A DNA stretch of 27,232 nt from Betaproteobacteria bacterium HGW-Betaproteobacteria-8. Lineage in GTDB: Bacteria > Pseudomonadota > Gammaproteobacteria > Burkholderiales > Methylophilaceae. Where the stretch lies: assembly GCA_002842135.1 (NCBI GenBank), contig PHCD01000012.1, positions 1-27,232 on the forward strand. Direction: 5' to 3'. Below, piece by piece: positions 1 through 7,099 of this stretch. The position numbers and the translations under genes were made by a program. The first letter of the stretch is position 1, and the number at the start of each line of letters is the position of its first letter. Below the pieces are notes generated by a model. The model made no database searches and was not told the DNA's origin. It was given only the letters and a program-made list of their open reading frames with translations.

Positions 1-1504
1 GCAGCATCTGGTTCTTCGCATCGGTCTCGGCATCGCCGGTCCAGTCCAGCGTCGAGAACGGCCACAGCGCGGAGGAGTACCAAGTGTCGAGCACGTCTTG
101 ATCGCGATCCAGTTGTCCGGCATAGCCGGCCTGATCGGCCAGACGGCGGGCCTCTTCCTCGTTATGCGCCACGAATACTTCGCCATTGACGCCGTACCAA
201 GCCGGAATCTGGTGGCCCCACCACAGCTGGCGCGAAATGCACCAGTCCTGGATATTGTTCAGCCACTGGTTGTAGGTGTTCACCCAGTTTTCCGGGTGGA
301 ACTTGATCTCGCCGTTGGCGACCACTTCCAGCGCCTGCTCGGTGATGGATTTGCCGTCCTTGCCCGGCTTGCTCATGGCGACGAACCACTGGTCAGTGAG
401 CATGGGTTCGATCACCACGCCGGTACGGTCACCACGTGGCACCTTGAGTTTGTGCTTGTCGATCTTGACCAGCAGTCCCTGCGCCTCGAGGTCAGCGACG
501 ATGGCCTTGCGCGCATCGAAGCGGTCCATGCCGCGGTATTTTTCCGGGGCATGATCATTGATCTTCGCATCCAGCGTCAGAATGGAAATCAGCGGCAGAT
601 TATGGCGCTGGCCGACGGCATAGTCGTTGAAGTCGTGCGCCGGGGTGACCTTGACCACGCCGGTACCGAACTCTCGATCGACATATTCATCGGCAATAAT
701 CGGGATTTCACGATCCGTCAGCGGCAATGCCACCGTCTTGCCGATCAGGTGCGCGTAACGTTCGTCTTCCGGGTGCACCATGACAGCGGTATCGCCCAGC
801 ATGGTTTCCGGGCGGGTAGTCGCCACCACCAAGCTGTCCGAGCCGTCCGCCAGCGTGTAGCGGATATGCCACATGGAGCCGTCTTCTTCCTCGCTCACCA
901 CTTCCAGATCGGAAACAGCGGTGTGCAGCTTCGGGTCCCAGTTCACCAGCCGCTTGCCGCGGTAGATCAGGCCTTCGTTATAGAAGCGCACGAAAGTTTC
1001 AGTGACGGTCTTCGACAGGCCTTCGTCCATCGTGAAGCGCTCACGGCTCCAGTCCGGCGAGGTACCGAGACGGCGCATCTGGCGCGTAATGCTGTTGCCC
1101 GAATATTCCTTCCATTCCCAGACTTTTTCCAGGAATTTCTCGCGGCCGAGGTCATGGCGGGAAACACCCTGCGCATCGAGCTGACGCTCAACAACGATTT
1201 GCGTGGCAATACCGGCGTGGTCGGTGCCCGGCTGCCACAGCGTGTTATCGCCGCGCATGCGGTGATAGCGCGTCAGGCTGTCCATGATGGTCTGGTTGAA
1301 GCCGTGCCCCATGTGCAAGGTGCCGGTGACGTTGGGCGGCGGCAACAGGATGCAGAAATTGTCCTGTTTGCTCGCATCGGCGCCGGCAGCGTAGTAGCCG
1401 CGGCTCTCCCAGAACTGGTACCAGCGGCCTTCGATATCCTTGGGGGCGAACGATTTTGCCAGCTCCGGAGCCGGCGTTTTTTCAGTGGTGTTTTCGATAG
1501 TCAT
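1..1504 (-). CDS. valS: Valine--tRNA ligase, 5' part (runs off left edge)
   Basis: Class Ia aminoacyl-tRNA synthetase that charges tRNA-Val in the cytoplasm. The minus-strand frame starts at ATG 1504 and is open to the window edge, giving about 501 residues of a family normally near 900-950. Visible signatures: the N-terminal segment [13 protein letters not shown], the HIGH-type motif in [24 protein letters not shown], the tRNA-dependent editing region with [13 protein letters not shown] and an [10 protein letters not shown] stretch, then [18 protein letters not shown] and [14 protein letters not shown]. The KMSKS loop, anticodon-binding domain and C-terminal coiled coil lie outside the window. 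No strong Shine-Dalgarno is seen; a TAAAAT hexamer ends 10 bases before the ATG and may be a -10 element with a very short leader. A 627-codon antisense reading frame on the plus strand is a shadow. Identity is certain; the end is unknown. Confidence 0.97.
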   Translation of the reverse strand, partial: MTIENTTEKTPAPELAKSFAPKDIEGRWYQFWESRGYYAAGADASKQDNFCILLPPPNVTGTLHMGHGFNQTIMDSLTRYHRMRGDNTLWQPGTDHAGIATQIVVERQLDAQGVSRHDLGREKFLEKVWEWKEYSGNSITRQMRRLGTSPDWSRERFTMDEGLSKTVTETFVRFYNEGLIYRGKRLVNWDPKLHTAVSDLEVVSEEEDGSMWHIRYTLADGSDSLVVATTRPETMLGDTAVMVHPEDERYAHLIGKTVALPLTDREIPIIADEYVDREFGTGVVKVTPAHDFNDYAVGQRHNLPLISILTLDAKINDHAPEKYRGMDRFDARKAIVADLEAQGLLVKIDKHKLKVPRGDRTGVVIEPMLTDQWFVAMSKPGKDGKSITEQALEVVANGEIKFHPENWVNTYNQWLNNIQDWCISRQLWWGHQIPAWYGVNGEVFVAHNEEEARRLADQAGYAGQLDRDQDVLDTWYSSALWPFSTLDWTGDAETDAKNQML

Positions 1505-1513
1505 AAGCGCGCG

Positions 1514-1519
1514 ATTTTA
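1514..1519 (-). promoter_or_regulatory. Candidate -10 element for valS
   Basis: On the minus strand TAAAAT is preceded by GTGG and followed by CGCGCGC, then the valS ATG. TAAAAT followed by GC-rich bases just before a start codon would give a leader of only a few bases. No convincing -35 is present at 16-18 bp. Low-confidence call from sequence alone. Confidence 0.3.
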
Positions 1520-1526
1520 CCACAGC

Positions 1527-1557
1527 GCCCGCATGACTGGGCTATGCGCAAGCGGGC
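1527..1557 (-). terminator. GC-rich hairpin between the GIDE-gene stop and valS
   Basis: GCCCGC (1527-1532) pairs with GCGGGC (1552-1557); the loop holds further complementary bases (GCAT/ATGC). It lies in the 102-bp gap after the stop of the GIDE gene and before valS, both transcribed leftward. There is no T-tract, so it may be a Rho-independent-like pause, a leader structure of valS, or neither. Confidence 0.3.
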
Positions 1558-1606
1558 ATATGGAAAAGCAGGTGCCAGAAGATCAGGACAGATGACAATG
1601 CAGGAA

Positions 1607-2491
1607 CTAGCTCAGCAGCCAGATGGTAGCGACGACAGACACCACCACAATCGACATATGCAGCATGCTCCAGCCAAGGTATTTGTTCCTCAGTTGGTGC
1701 GGCGAATGATTGGAAAGAATGAACAGGCGGCCATCGTGTGGCGCACGCATGACATGTGTGCCGTTCTGCGTTCGTATTTCCCGATGCTGCTTTTCCACCT
1801 CGCGTATCGTTGCCCTGCGCGCCAATTCCCACTCCTGCATATCGATCTCACCATTGCCATCCAGATCGAAACGCTCATGCAAAGTCTTTTTGTCACGTTT
1901 CCATTCCGCCAGCAGCAAGGCAACATCTTCGTTCAGACTCAATGGCATGCCGGCGCCTCCCAGCGTGCCAAACTCGCCTAGCGCATAGACGGAATGGGCG
2001 TAGAGCAACTCTTCTACATTCTTGAAATCACCCTGCCGGGTCACACGCCGCTCCGCACCGATGACTTCAGCATGATCCGGATCGATGAAACAGCTTCCCG
2101 TACCATCGGTGATCTCAAACACACTGTTACTTATGCCCTGGTTGACCTGCACCCACTTGTTGTTTTCCTGACGGGAATAGACCCAGAAGCGATACCAGAT
2201 GCAACTTATGCCGCTGATCGGGCTTCTTATCAGATTGTCGGCATCCAGCACGGCACGGCCATGCAGCTCGACATAACCTTGTGCAGCCGAGCCAATACGG
2301 GAAGTGGGTGTATCGGCAATCAGCCGCATACGGCGGTACCCTGAGGCCCAGGCGAAAAAACTGATCAGGCCGATGAGTGCAACAAAAACTGCCGTTACTG
2401 GCTGTTTGCCGAGTTGAAATGCAATCGCCAGCAAAGCCAGATGGCTGACCGAGGTGATCAGCTCAGCGTAACGGCTTTTAAAGCCTCGCAT
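1607..2491 (-). CDS. GIDE-domain membrane protein with an EF-hand loop
   Basis: 294-aa protein related to the bacterial members of the GIDE family (membrane domain shared with the mitochondrial E3 ligase MUL1/MAPL). Two hydrophobic segments near residues 15-50 are followed by the family pattern TPTSRIGSAAQGYVELHGRA (about 61-80) with PISGISCIWYRFWV and later YALGEFGTLG; a last membrane segment is at about 272-292, so the conserved domain sits between N- and C-terminal anchors. Residues 209-220 form a textbook EF-hand calcium loop with acidic or amide ligands at positions 1, 3, 5, 9 and Glu at 12 (DLDGNGEIDMQE). No RING finger is present. It starts 8 bp after the stop of lemA, so the two are probably co-transcribed. 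Its biochemical role in bacteria is not known; calcium binding is inferred from the motif only. Confidence 0.8.
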   Translation of the reverse strand: MRGFKSRYAELITSVSHLALLAIAFQLGKQPVTAVFVALIGLISFFAWASGYRRMRLIADTPTSRIGSAAQGYVELHGRAVLDADNLIRSPISGISCIWYRFWVYSRQENNKWVQVNQGISNSVFEITDGTGSCFIDPDHAEVIGAERRVTRQGDFKNVEELLYAHSVYALGEFGTLGGAGMPLSLNEDVALLLAEWKRDKKTLHERFDLDGNGEIDMQEWELARRATIREVEKQHREIRTQNGTHVMRAPHDGRLFILSNHSPHQLRNKYLGWSMLHMSIVVVSVVATIWLLS

Positions 2492-2499
2492 TATCAGGA

Positions 2500-3066
2500 C
2501 TAACTGGCGAAGCGTTTGCTGATATCGACATCCTTCAATTCAGCGCTGGCGAAACGCAGCAAGTCGAAAGGCTGAAAACTGAACAGGCGGGCGACGATGA
2601 GGTCGGGGAATTGGGCGATACGCACATTGTTGATGTTGACGCTGTCGTTATAAAACTCGCGACGGTCGGCGATGGCATTTTCCAGACTGCTGATGCGCGC
2701 CTGCAGGTGCAGAAAATGCTCATTGGCCTTGAGGTCTGGATAGGCTTCGACCAGCGCAAACAGAGAGCCCAACCCCGCCCTCAGGGCTCCCTCGGCCACA
2801 CCCAAAGCTGCAACATCGTGCGCCTCGCGTGCATCGGAGACCCGCGTACGCGCCTGTATCACTTTTTCCAGCGTGTCCTGTTCATGCTTCATGTATTGCT
2901 TACAGGTATCCACCAGCTTGGGCAGTTCATCATGCCGCTGTTTCAGCAGCACATCGATATTCGCCCAGGCTTTGGCGACATTGTTTTTGATATTCACCAG
3001 GCTGTTGTAGACCATGATGAAGTAAAAACCAACGATCACCAGCACTATCAAGAAAACGATACCCAT
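2500..3066 (-). CDS. lemA: LemA family protein
   Basis: 188-aa protein with one N-terminal transmembrane helix (about residues 3-20) followed by the LemA-family start YNSLVNIKNNVAKAWANIDV and the LLKQRHDELPKLV segment; the rest is a helical bundle typical of LemA proteins, ending with FPDLIVARLFSFQPFD. Length is normal for the family (about 180-200). The ATG is preceded by a strong GGGAGGG ribosome-binding site 5 bases upstream. LemA proteins are membrane-anchored with an outward helical domain; their precise function is unclear. The adjacent downstream GIDE protein is a recurrent partner of LemA in bacterial genomes, which suggests a shared envelope role. Confidence 0.92.
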   Translation of the reverse strand: MGIVFLIVLVIVGFYFIMVYNSLVNIKNNVAKAWANIDVLLKQRHDELPKLVDTCKQYMKHEQDTLEKVIQARTRVSDAREAHDVAALGVAEGALRAGLGSLFALVEAYPDLKANEHFLHLQARISSLENAIADRREFYNDSVNINNVRIAQFPDLIVARLFSFQPFDLLRFASAELKDVDISKRFAS

Positions 3067-3110
3067 AGACCCTCCCTTTTAGGGCAGTCTACTTGCTTGA
3101 GCCATGCTTA

Positions 3111-3152
3111 TGCAATGCCCTGCGGCACTTTTGCAATGCCCTGCGGCACTTT
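3111..3152. repeat. Two perfect tandem copies of a 21-bp unit
   Basis: Units at 3111-3131 and 3132-3152 are identical and abut the stop codon of the photolyase-like gene. Each holds TGCC-CTGC-GGCA, a small hairpin followed by T residues on the plus strand. The core (minus strand TGCCGCAGGGCATTGC) occurs again with one change at 23191-23205, also between genes. It could be a dispersed intergenic repeat or a duplicated weak terminator. Confidence 0.85.
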
Positions 3153-4391
3153 TCAGGATTCAACGGGTTCACCGGCGCCCACCAGATAAGGGCCTACCTT
3201 GTCCCAGTAGCGTGAGTAGCGCTTGAGACGCTTATGACTAACCTCGACATCCACCAGCCTGGGTTCCGGATGCCACTTGGGCGAGAAGCCCATCAGCATG
3301 TTTTTCAGTTCACGATTCGGCGTATCCAGTGTTTCGACACGACCCACATTGCGCTGCATCAGCACCTCACGCGTATCGCCGACCCAAACCTCCACGCCCG
3401 GCATTTCACTCAGGCAATCAGCCATAAACTGCAGCCTGTGCAATGCCCAATCCCCATGCAGGTTGTCATCAAAAACAAATATCTTGGTAAACGGTTGCCG
3501 CATCAATGGATGTGCTGGCGACAGCATTTCATCATGCACCAGCATGGCAAACGCAGTCAGCTCGGAGTTGGGCAACACAGGCGTATGTCTGGACGAGTGG
3601 TGTACAGGCTGTATCGAAATCGTGTCGCCGAACAGCTGGCTGTGCAGATTCTCAAGGCTGTCATCGAACGGACAGGCCGCCTTGCAGCCGGCGCAATATT
3701 TCTCGCCAGTATGGCGTGCCAGATTCTCCTTATTGAAATAATAGGGTTTCGAGCTGAAAAGAGAAGCCACCCACTGCCAGGAAAGATGGTTCGAAGCCTT
3801 GTCGCCATCAAGCAGATTGGCTTCATACCAGTCTGCTGCCTGACGCCAGTCCACCTTGCGCCAGTGCAGGACATAAGCGGCAAACCACAAACGGGCATGA
3901 TGATGCACATAACCGTCCGCCAATAAATCCTTGATAAAACTATCCATGCAGGGCAAGCCTGTTTTACCGCGACGGATATCATCAGGCAGCGGCTGACGGC
4001 CGATAGCGACCTTGGGTGTTTCCATATCGGAAAGAATCTCATCACCCTTGAAATACCACACCTGTCGCCAGTAATCGCGCCAGGCTAATTGCTGTATCAG
4101 TTTTTCGGACTCTTCCCCATGCTTGCTCTTAACATGTTCCAGCACTTCAGCCAGCGAAATGCAGCCATGTCGCAGATAGGGGGAAAGCCTGGTGACAGCA
4201 CCATTCAGAAAACTCCGGTTTTTCTGATAAGTCGCCGGGTCGATAGCGTTCAACCTTCTCATTGCTGCGGAACGACCACCTGCCCAGTCATCTGTCAGGT
4301 CAGGGCCTGCATTTTGCGGAAACATGCGACGCATGTAGTGAAGGCGTTCCTGGCGGTCTTGCGGCATCAATAATTTACGCGGCTTGGACAT
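3153..4391 (-). CDS. Photolyase/cryptochrome-like FAD-binding protein with permuted domain order
   Basis: 412-aa protein. Residues about 15-235 match the helical FAD-binding domain normally at the C-terminus of photolyases: FLNGAVTRLSPYLRHG, QLAWRDYWRQVWY, GKTGLPCMD, HHHARLWFAAYVLHW, LLDGDKASNHLSWQW and PYYFNKENLARHTG. There is no N-terminal Rossmann-like antenna domain. Instead, after a linker with CAGCKAAC, residues about 270-400 (KIFVFDDNLHGDW, HRLQFMADCLSEM, VEVWVGDTREVL, and an aromatic RYSRYWDKV end) resemble the alpha/beta domain usually found first. The family repairs UV-induced pyrimidine dimers or senses blue light; activity here is inferred. The Trp of WQW, part of the electron-transfer chain in class I enzymes, is kept. 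ATG 4391 has GAGGAAG upstream. It is followed by lemA after 86 bp and preceded by an intergenic region with an FNR-type box. Family assignment is firm; the permutation is my interpretation. Confidence 0.85.
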   Translation of the reverse strand: MSKPRKLLMPQDRQERLHYMRRMFPQNAGPDLTDDWAGGRSAAMRRLNAIDPATYQKNRSFLNGAVTRLSPYLRHGCISLAEVLEHVKSKHGEESEKLIQQLAWRDYWRQVWYFKGDEILSDMETPKVAIGRQPLPDDIRRGKTGLPCMDSFIKDLLADGYVHHHARLWFAAYVLHWRKVDWRQAADWYEANLLDGDKASNHLSWQWVASLFSSKPYYFNKENLARHTGEKYCAGCKAACPFDDSLENLHSQLFGDTISIQPVHHSSRHTPVLPNSELTAFAMLVHDEMLSPAHPLMRQPFTKIFVFDDNLHGDWALHRLQFMADCLSEMPGVEVWVGDTREVLMQRNVGRVETLDTPNRELKNMLMGFSPKWHPEPRLVDVEVSHKRLKRYSRYWDKVGPYLVGAGEPVES

Positions 4392-4539
4392 AATTATTCA
4401 ATCTTCCTCAAACAGTTCTTGTCTGCTCCATAAAGCTCAGGCTTTTTTATTGTGCGTCCGGGACTTGCCCGACAGCCTGTAGCGAACCAAATTTCTTATT
4501 ACATCTCTAGTATTGTGCAATATCGAATGCAATAACCGC

Positions 4540-4553
4540 TTGATATTCATCAA
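4540..4553. promoter_or_regulatory. FNR/ANR-type operator
   Basis: TTGATATTCATCAA is an exact match to the FNR/CRP-family anaerobic consensus TTGAT-N4-ATCAA. On the minus strand, 22 bases further on, lies CACAAT (4512-4517), the spacing expected for a class II FNR-activated promoter (box at -41.5), which would drive the photolyase-like gene with a leader of roughly 115 bases. On the plus strand a -10 at the same distance is weaker. FNR activates some genes and represses others; direction here is inference. Confidence 0.6.
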
Positions 4554-4637
4554 AGCAGTCCTGCTGTCAGCTTACAACACTTAGTGCAATTCTACTGCCG
4601 TTCATCCCGGCATCCGCCAGGATTGAACTGTCCGGGC

Positions 4638-4652
4638 TGACACATTTTGTCA
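4638..4652. promoter_or_regulatory. Inverted repeat TGACA-N5-TGTCA
   Basis: Perfect 5-bp arms separated by CATTT, of the size of a dimeric regulator site, 182 bp before nfeD. No named regulator can be assigned. Confidence 0.35.
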
Positions 4653-4744
4653 CTACAGCCGCCTGTTACGGCGCTTCCCGGGCTGCTACACACAAATTTC
4701 ATCAGCACATTAAACCACGAAGCAAGGCCATATTGAACATACGA

Positions 4745-4775
4745 TTGAGGGCAGCTTCACGTCATCAAATATGAT
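4745..4775 (+). promoter_or_regulatory. Candidate sigma-70 promoter of nfeD
   Basis: TTGAGG (4745-4750) and TATGAT (4770-4775) with a 19-bp spacer, slightly long. It would give a leader of about 50 bases. The -10 overlaps an inverted repeat CATCA-N4-TGATG. Confidence 0.3.
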
Positions 4776-4834
4776 GTTTTTTCTGCTAGCATAGAACGTC
4801 CTGCAAATAAAATAGAGAATAACGAGGAACAAGC

Positions 4835-5293
4835 ATGATTGAATCGATCTGGCTTTGGGGAATACTGGGGCTGATTCTGCTGGCGATGGAGATGGCAACG
4901 GAAACGTTCTATATCCTCTGGTTCGGCATCGCCGCCCTGATTGTCAGCCTTTGCCTGTACTTTTTTCCGCAGATGCATGCCGGAATCCAGTTCCTGGTCT
5001 TTGCCGTGTTATCGCTCGGCTCTCTCGCCATCTGGAAGGCATACTACAAAAAATCTCCCGACATTGACCTGAGAATTGGCCAATCGCAAGGCGATGAAGT
5101 CGGTCGCGTCGGCACGATTGTTGAGGCGGTTAATCGCAAGCAGAACGGTCGCATTCAGTTTACCCAGGGCGTCATGGGCAGCAAGGAATGGACTGCCATC
5201 TCGGAAGAAGAACTGGAAACCGGAACCGAAGCGGAAATCACGGCGATCATCGGCAACGCTGTGGCCGTAAAACGACACGCTGCAAATCACTAA
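4835..5293 (+). CDS. nfeD: NfeD family membrane protein (short form)
   Basis: 152-aa short NfeD protein (YbbJ-like class). Two hydrophobic stretches at residues about 5-24 and 27-45 plus a third near 52-68 anchor it in the inner membrane; the C-terminal part from about residue 88 (GRVGTIVEAVNRKQNGRI ... EWTAIS ... TEAEITAIIGNAVAV) is the OB-fold NfeD domain. It lacks the ClpP-like protease domain of long NfeD forms. The ATG is preceded by GAGGAACAAGC. It is followed after 29 bp by the SPFH gene, the classical NfeD-stomatin pairing, in which the two proteins are thought to form a membrane-microdomain complex. Confidence 0.93.
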   Translation: MIESIWLWGILGLILLAMEMATETFYILWFGIAALIVSLCLYFFPQMHAGIQFLVFAVLSLGSLAIWKAYYKKSPDIDLRIGQSQGDEVGRVGTIVEAVNRKQNGRIQFTQGVMGSKEWTAISEEELETGTEAEITAIIGNAVAVKRHAANH

Positions 5294-5322
5294 CCAATAA
5301 CCATTAAAGAAAGAGATTCACC

Positions 5323-6165
5323 ATGACAGAATTCATGTTTATCCTCATCATCCCTGCCTTTATCCTGATCTGGAAAGGCATACGCATCGTACCGCAGGGT
5401 GAGGAATGGGTGGTTGAACGCCTGGGCAAGTTCAATGCCGTGCTGAGACCCGGCCTCACGGTAATCAACCCGATTTTCAGCAAAGTAACCTACAAAGTCA
5501 CCACCAAGGACATCATCCTCGACATCCCTGAGCAGGAAGTCATCACCAAGGACAACGCCGTCATCCTTGCCAACGCTGTCGCCTTCATCAAGGTGACCAA
5601 TATCGAACGTGCAGTTTATGGCATCGACAACTTTGCCGAAGCCATGCGCAACATGGTGCAAACCAGCCTGCGCTCGATCATCGGCGGCATGGATCTGAAC
5701 CATGCGCTCTCCTCACGCGACCGCATCAAGGCCGAGCTGAAAATCGCCGTGGCAGATGAAGCTGCAGACTGGGGCTTGACCGTAAAATCAGTCGAGATTC
5801 AGGACATCAAACCCTCGCAAAACATGCAGCAGGCAATGGAAAGACAAGCGGCAGCGGAACGTGAGCGTGTTGCTGTAGTAACACAGGCAGAAGGTGAAAA
5901 GCAGGCATTGATTCTTGATGCGGAAGCCCGGCTGGAAGCCGCACGCCGTGATGCTGAAGCACAGGAAGTCGCCGCCAAGGCATCTGCTGAAGCCATCCGC
6001 ATGATCTCGGAAGCTGTGAAGGAAAACAACAGTTCCGCCATGTTCCTGCTGGGCGACCGCTATATCCAGACCCTGCAAAAAATGTCAGTCTCCGATAACA
6101 GCAAGATCGTCGTCATGCCGGGAGACGTCATAGGCGCCGTCAGGAATCTGGTCGGCGGCAAGTAA
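5323..6165 (+). CDS. qmcA: SPFH/stomatin-like protein (QmcA/paraslipin type)
   Basis: 280-aa band-7 protein. One N-terminal membrane anchor (residues about 3-18), then the stomatin signature IRIVPQGEEWVVERLGKF and RPGLTVINPIF, the SPFH core to about residue 165 with VKSVEIQDIKPSQNMQQAM, and a long Ala/Glu/Arg-rich coiled coil (about 170-230) used for oligomerisation. Length fits QmcA-type proteins (about 300). The family forms large membrane rings or scaffolds and modulates membrane proteases and lipid domains. It lies between nfeD (29 bp) and the 58-aa PLD-N-like protein (28 bp). The start ATG follows AAAGAAAGAGA; the symbol is given by similarity and pairing with NfeD. Confidence 0.92.
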   Translation: MTEFMFILIIPAFILIWKGIRIVPQGEEWVVERLGKFNAVLRPGLTVINPIFSKVTYKVTTKDIILDIPEQEVITKDNAVILANAVAFIKVTNIERAVYGIDNFAEAMRNMVQTSLRSIIGGMDLNHALSSRDRIKAELKIAVADEAADWGLTVKSVEIQDIKPSQNMQQAMERQAAAERERVAVVTQAEGEKQALILDAEARLEAARRDAEAQEVAAKASAEAIRMISEAVKENNSSAMFLLGDRYIQTLQKMSVSDNSKIVVMPGDVIGAVRNLVGGK

Positions 6166-6193
6166 GCCATCACTCACAACAGAGGAGCATCGC

Positions 6194-6370
6194 ATGAACA
6201 AGTCCTTCTGGGGCATCATCGTTCTCATCGCCGACATCTACGCCATCATCAAGATCGCGCAGAGTTCGGCATCGACACTGAAAAAGGCACTGTGGATTGT
6301 TGGCGTGCTGCTGTTCCCGGTGATCGGCTTCATCGTCTGGCTGCTGCTGGGGCCGGGCGGCAGGAAATAA
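6194..6370 (+). CDS. Small PLD-N-type two-helix membrane protein, 58 aa
   Basis: A 58-codon gene. ATG 6194 follows AGAGGAGCATCGC, a good ribosome-binding site. The protein begins MNKSFWGIIVLIADIYAIIK, has a short polar loop with QSSASTLKK, then ALWIVGVLLFPVIGFIVWLLLGPGGRK. This helix-loop-helix with a P-x-x-G-x-x-x-W-L-L-x-GP pattern is that of the phospholipase D-nuclease N-terminal (PLDc_N) domain, which occurs alone as a tiny inner-membrane protein in many bacteria. It closes the nfeD-SPFH group at 28-bp spacing, suggesting a third component of that membrane complex. Function unknown. Confidence 0.82.
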   Translation: MNKSFWGIIVLIADIYAIIKIAQSSASTLKKALWIVGVLLFPVIGFIVWLLLGPGGRK

Positions 6371-6444
6371 TCCGACTCCACCAGCCCGCGTATTTGCTGG
6401 CTACAGGTAACCCGCCAAGGCGCCGGCAGAACCATCCAGCGCTG

Positions 6445-6474
6445 ACAACACGCCGCAGGCTGGCAGTTGTTTTT
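6445..6474 (+). terminator. Candidate intrinsic terminator or leader hairpin
   Basis: ACAAC (6445-6449) and GCC (6452-6454) pair with GGC (6462-6464) and GTTGT (6466-6470), followed by TTTT. It lies after the 58-aa gene and only 20 bases before the next ATG, so it could end the nfeD transcript or act as an attenuator for the gene at 6494. Confidence 0.45.
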
Positions 6475-6493
6475 ACACAAGTAAGGATAACGT

Positions 6494-7099
6494 ATGGCTG
6501 TGAAAAATTTTCTCAAGAACAATTTCGTACTGGTGATCGGGTTGGCGCTGCCGGCCCTGCTCATGATCGGCTTCATGCTCGCGGCCAGCCTGCCCAGTGT
6601 CGTATCCGACCCGCCGGAATACGATCTCGTTTTCGCCATTCCGGACAACACCAGCCCCAACCTGCCGGTCACGCTCAAACTGACCGTCGATAAGGACGGT
6701 TCTCTGAAAGCGCAAGTCACCCCCGTGCGCAAGGATAACTACGGCTACGGTAACTGGAAGAAACTTTACCTGTATGAAGCCCACACGCAGAAAGTGCGGG
6801 AACTGCCCTTGCCGTACCCGACAGACATGGACAAGATCGCCGAGGTCAAGGAATTTGCCGTGGAAGCGACCAAGGGCATGAAGCTCGACACCACATCGGA
6901 ATCGCCGGACGGCTACACACTCTCCTATGCCGGCTACAGCCATAGCGGCCTGGTCGGCGAGCTGTTCATGGGCAACCGCTACAACAGCGAACCGCGCCTG
7001 CGGAAAGGCAGCAGTTCGGTGCGGCTGGTTTCCGGCAGCGAGCGCTCCTATTTCTACTACGGCAACATCGAGTTCATCGGCTGGGTAGTCGGCAAATGA
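6494..7099 (+). CDS. Uncharacterised membrane-anchored protein, 201 aa
   Basis: I do not recognise the family. One hydrophobic segment at residues about 11-33 (FVLVIGLALPALLMIGFML) suggests an uncleaved N-terminal anchor with the remaining 165 residues outside the cytoplasm. The exterior part is rich in Tyr, Gly and Ser (KDNYGYGNW, YTLSYAGYSHSG, SYFYYGNIEFIG) and probably beta-rich; it has no Cys and no recognisable catalytic motif. ATG 6494 follows AAGGATAACGT. The stop overlaps the start of the DUF2157-like gene by 4 bp, so the two are translationally coupled and probably work together. It does not show the GDYxxLxY motif of proteins often found beside DUF2157 genes. Confidence 0.8.
   Translation: MAVKNFLKNNFVLVIGLALPALLMIGFMLAASLPSVVSDPPEYDLVFAIPDNTSPNLPVTLKLTVDKDGSLKAQVTPVRKDNYGYGNWKKLYLYEAHTQKVRELPLPYPTDMDKIAEVKEFAVEATKGMKLDTTSESPDGYTLSYAGYSHSGLVGELFMGNRYNSEPRLRKGSSSVRLVSGSERSYFYYGNIEFIGWVVGK

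Larger units (their letters stand above)
4392..4834. other. 443-bp divergent intergenic region
   Basis: Separates the leftward photolyase-like gene from rightward nfeD. I see no credible reading frame. It holds an exact FNR-type box (4540-4553), an inverted repeat TGACA-N5-TGTCA (4638-4652), a repeated cGGGCTG element and candidate promoters for both sides. Confidence 0.7.

Noticed and set aside
98..1981. 627-codon plus-strand open frame
   Set aside because: It is antisense to valS and continues into the GIDE gene; the translation has no recognisable domain and valS is unmistakable on the other strand.
3111..3152. CRISPR-like or DNA uptake array
   Set aside because: Only two adjacent identical units without spacers, and the core does not match Neisseria or Pasteurellaceae uptake sequences.
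4392..4834. SOS (LexA) box for the photolyase-like gene
   Set aside because: No CTG(T)-N8-(A)CAG match at a sensible position was found; the only strong operator is the FNR-type box.
4710..4978. Small minus-strand frames overlapping the nfeD start
   Set aside because: They overlap nfeD, have no ribosome-binding site support and no family pattern.
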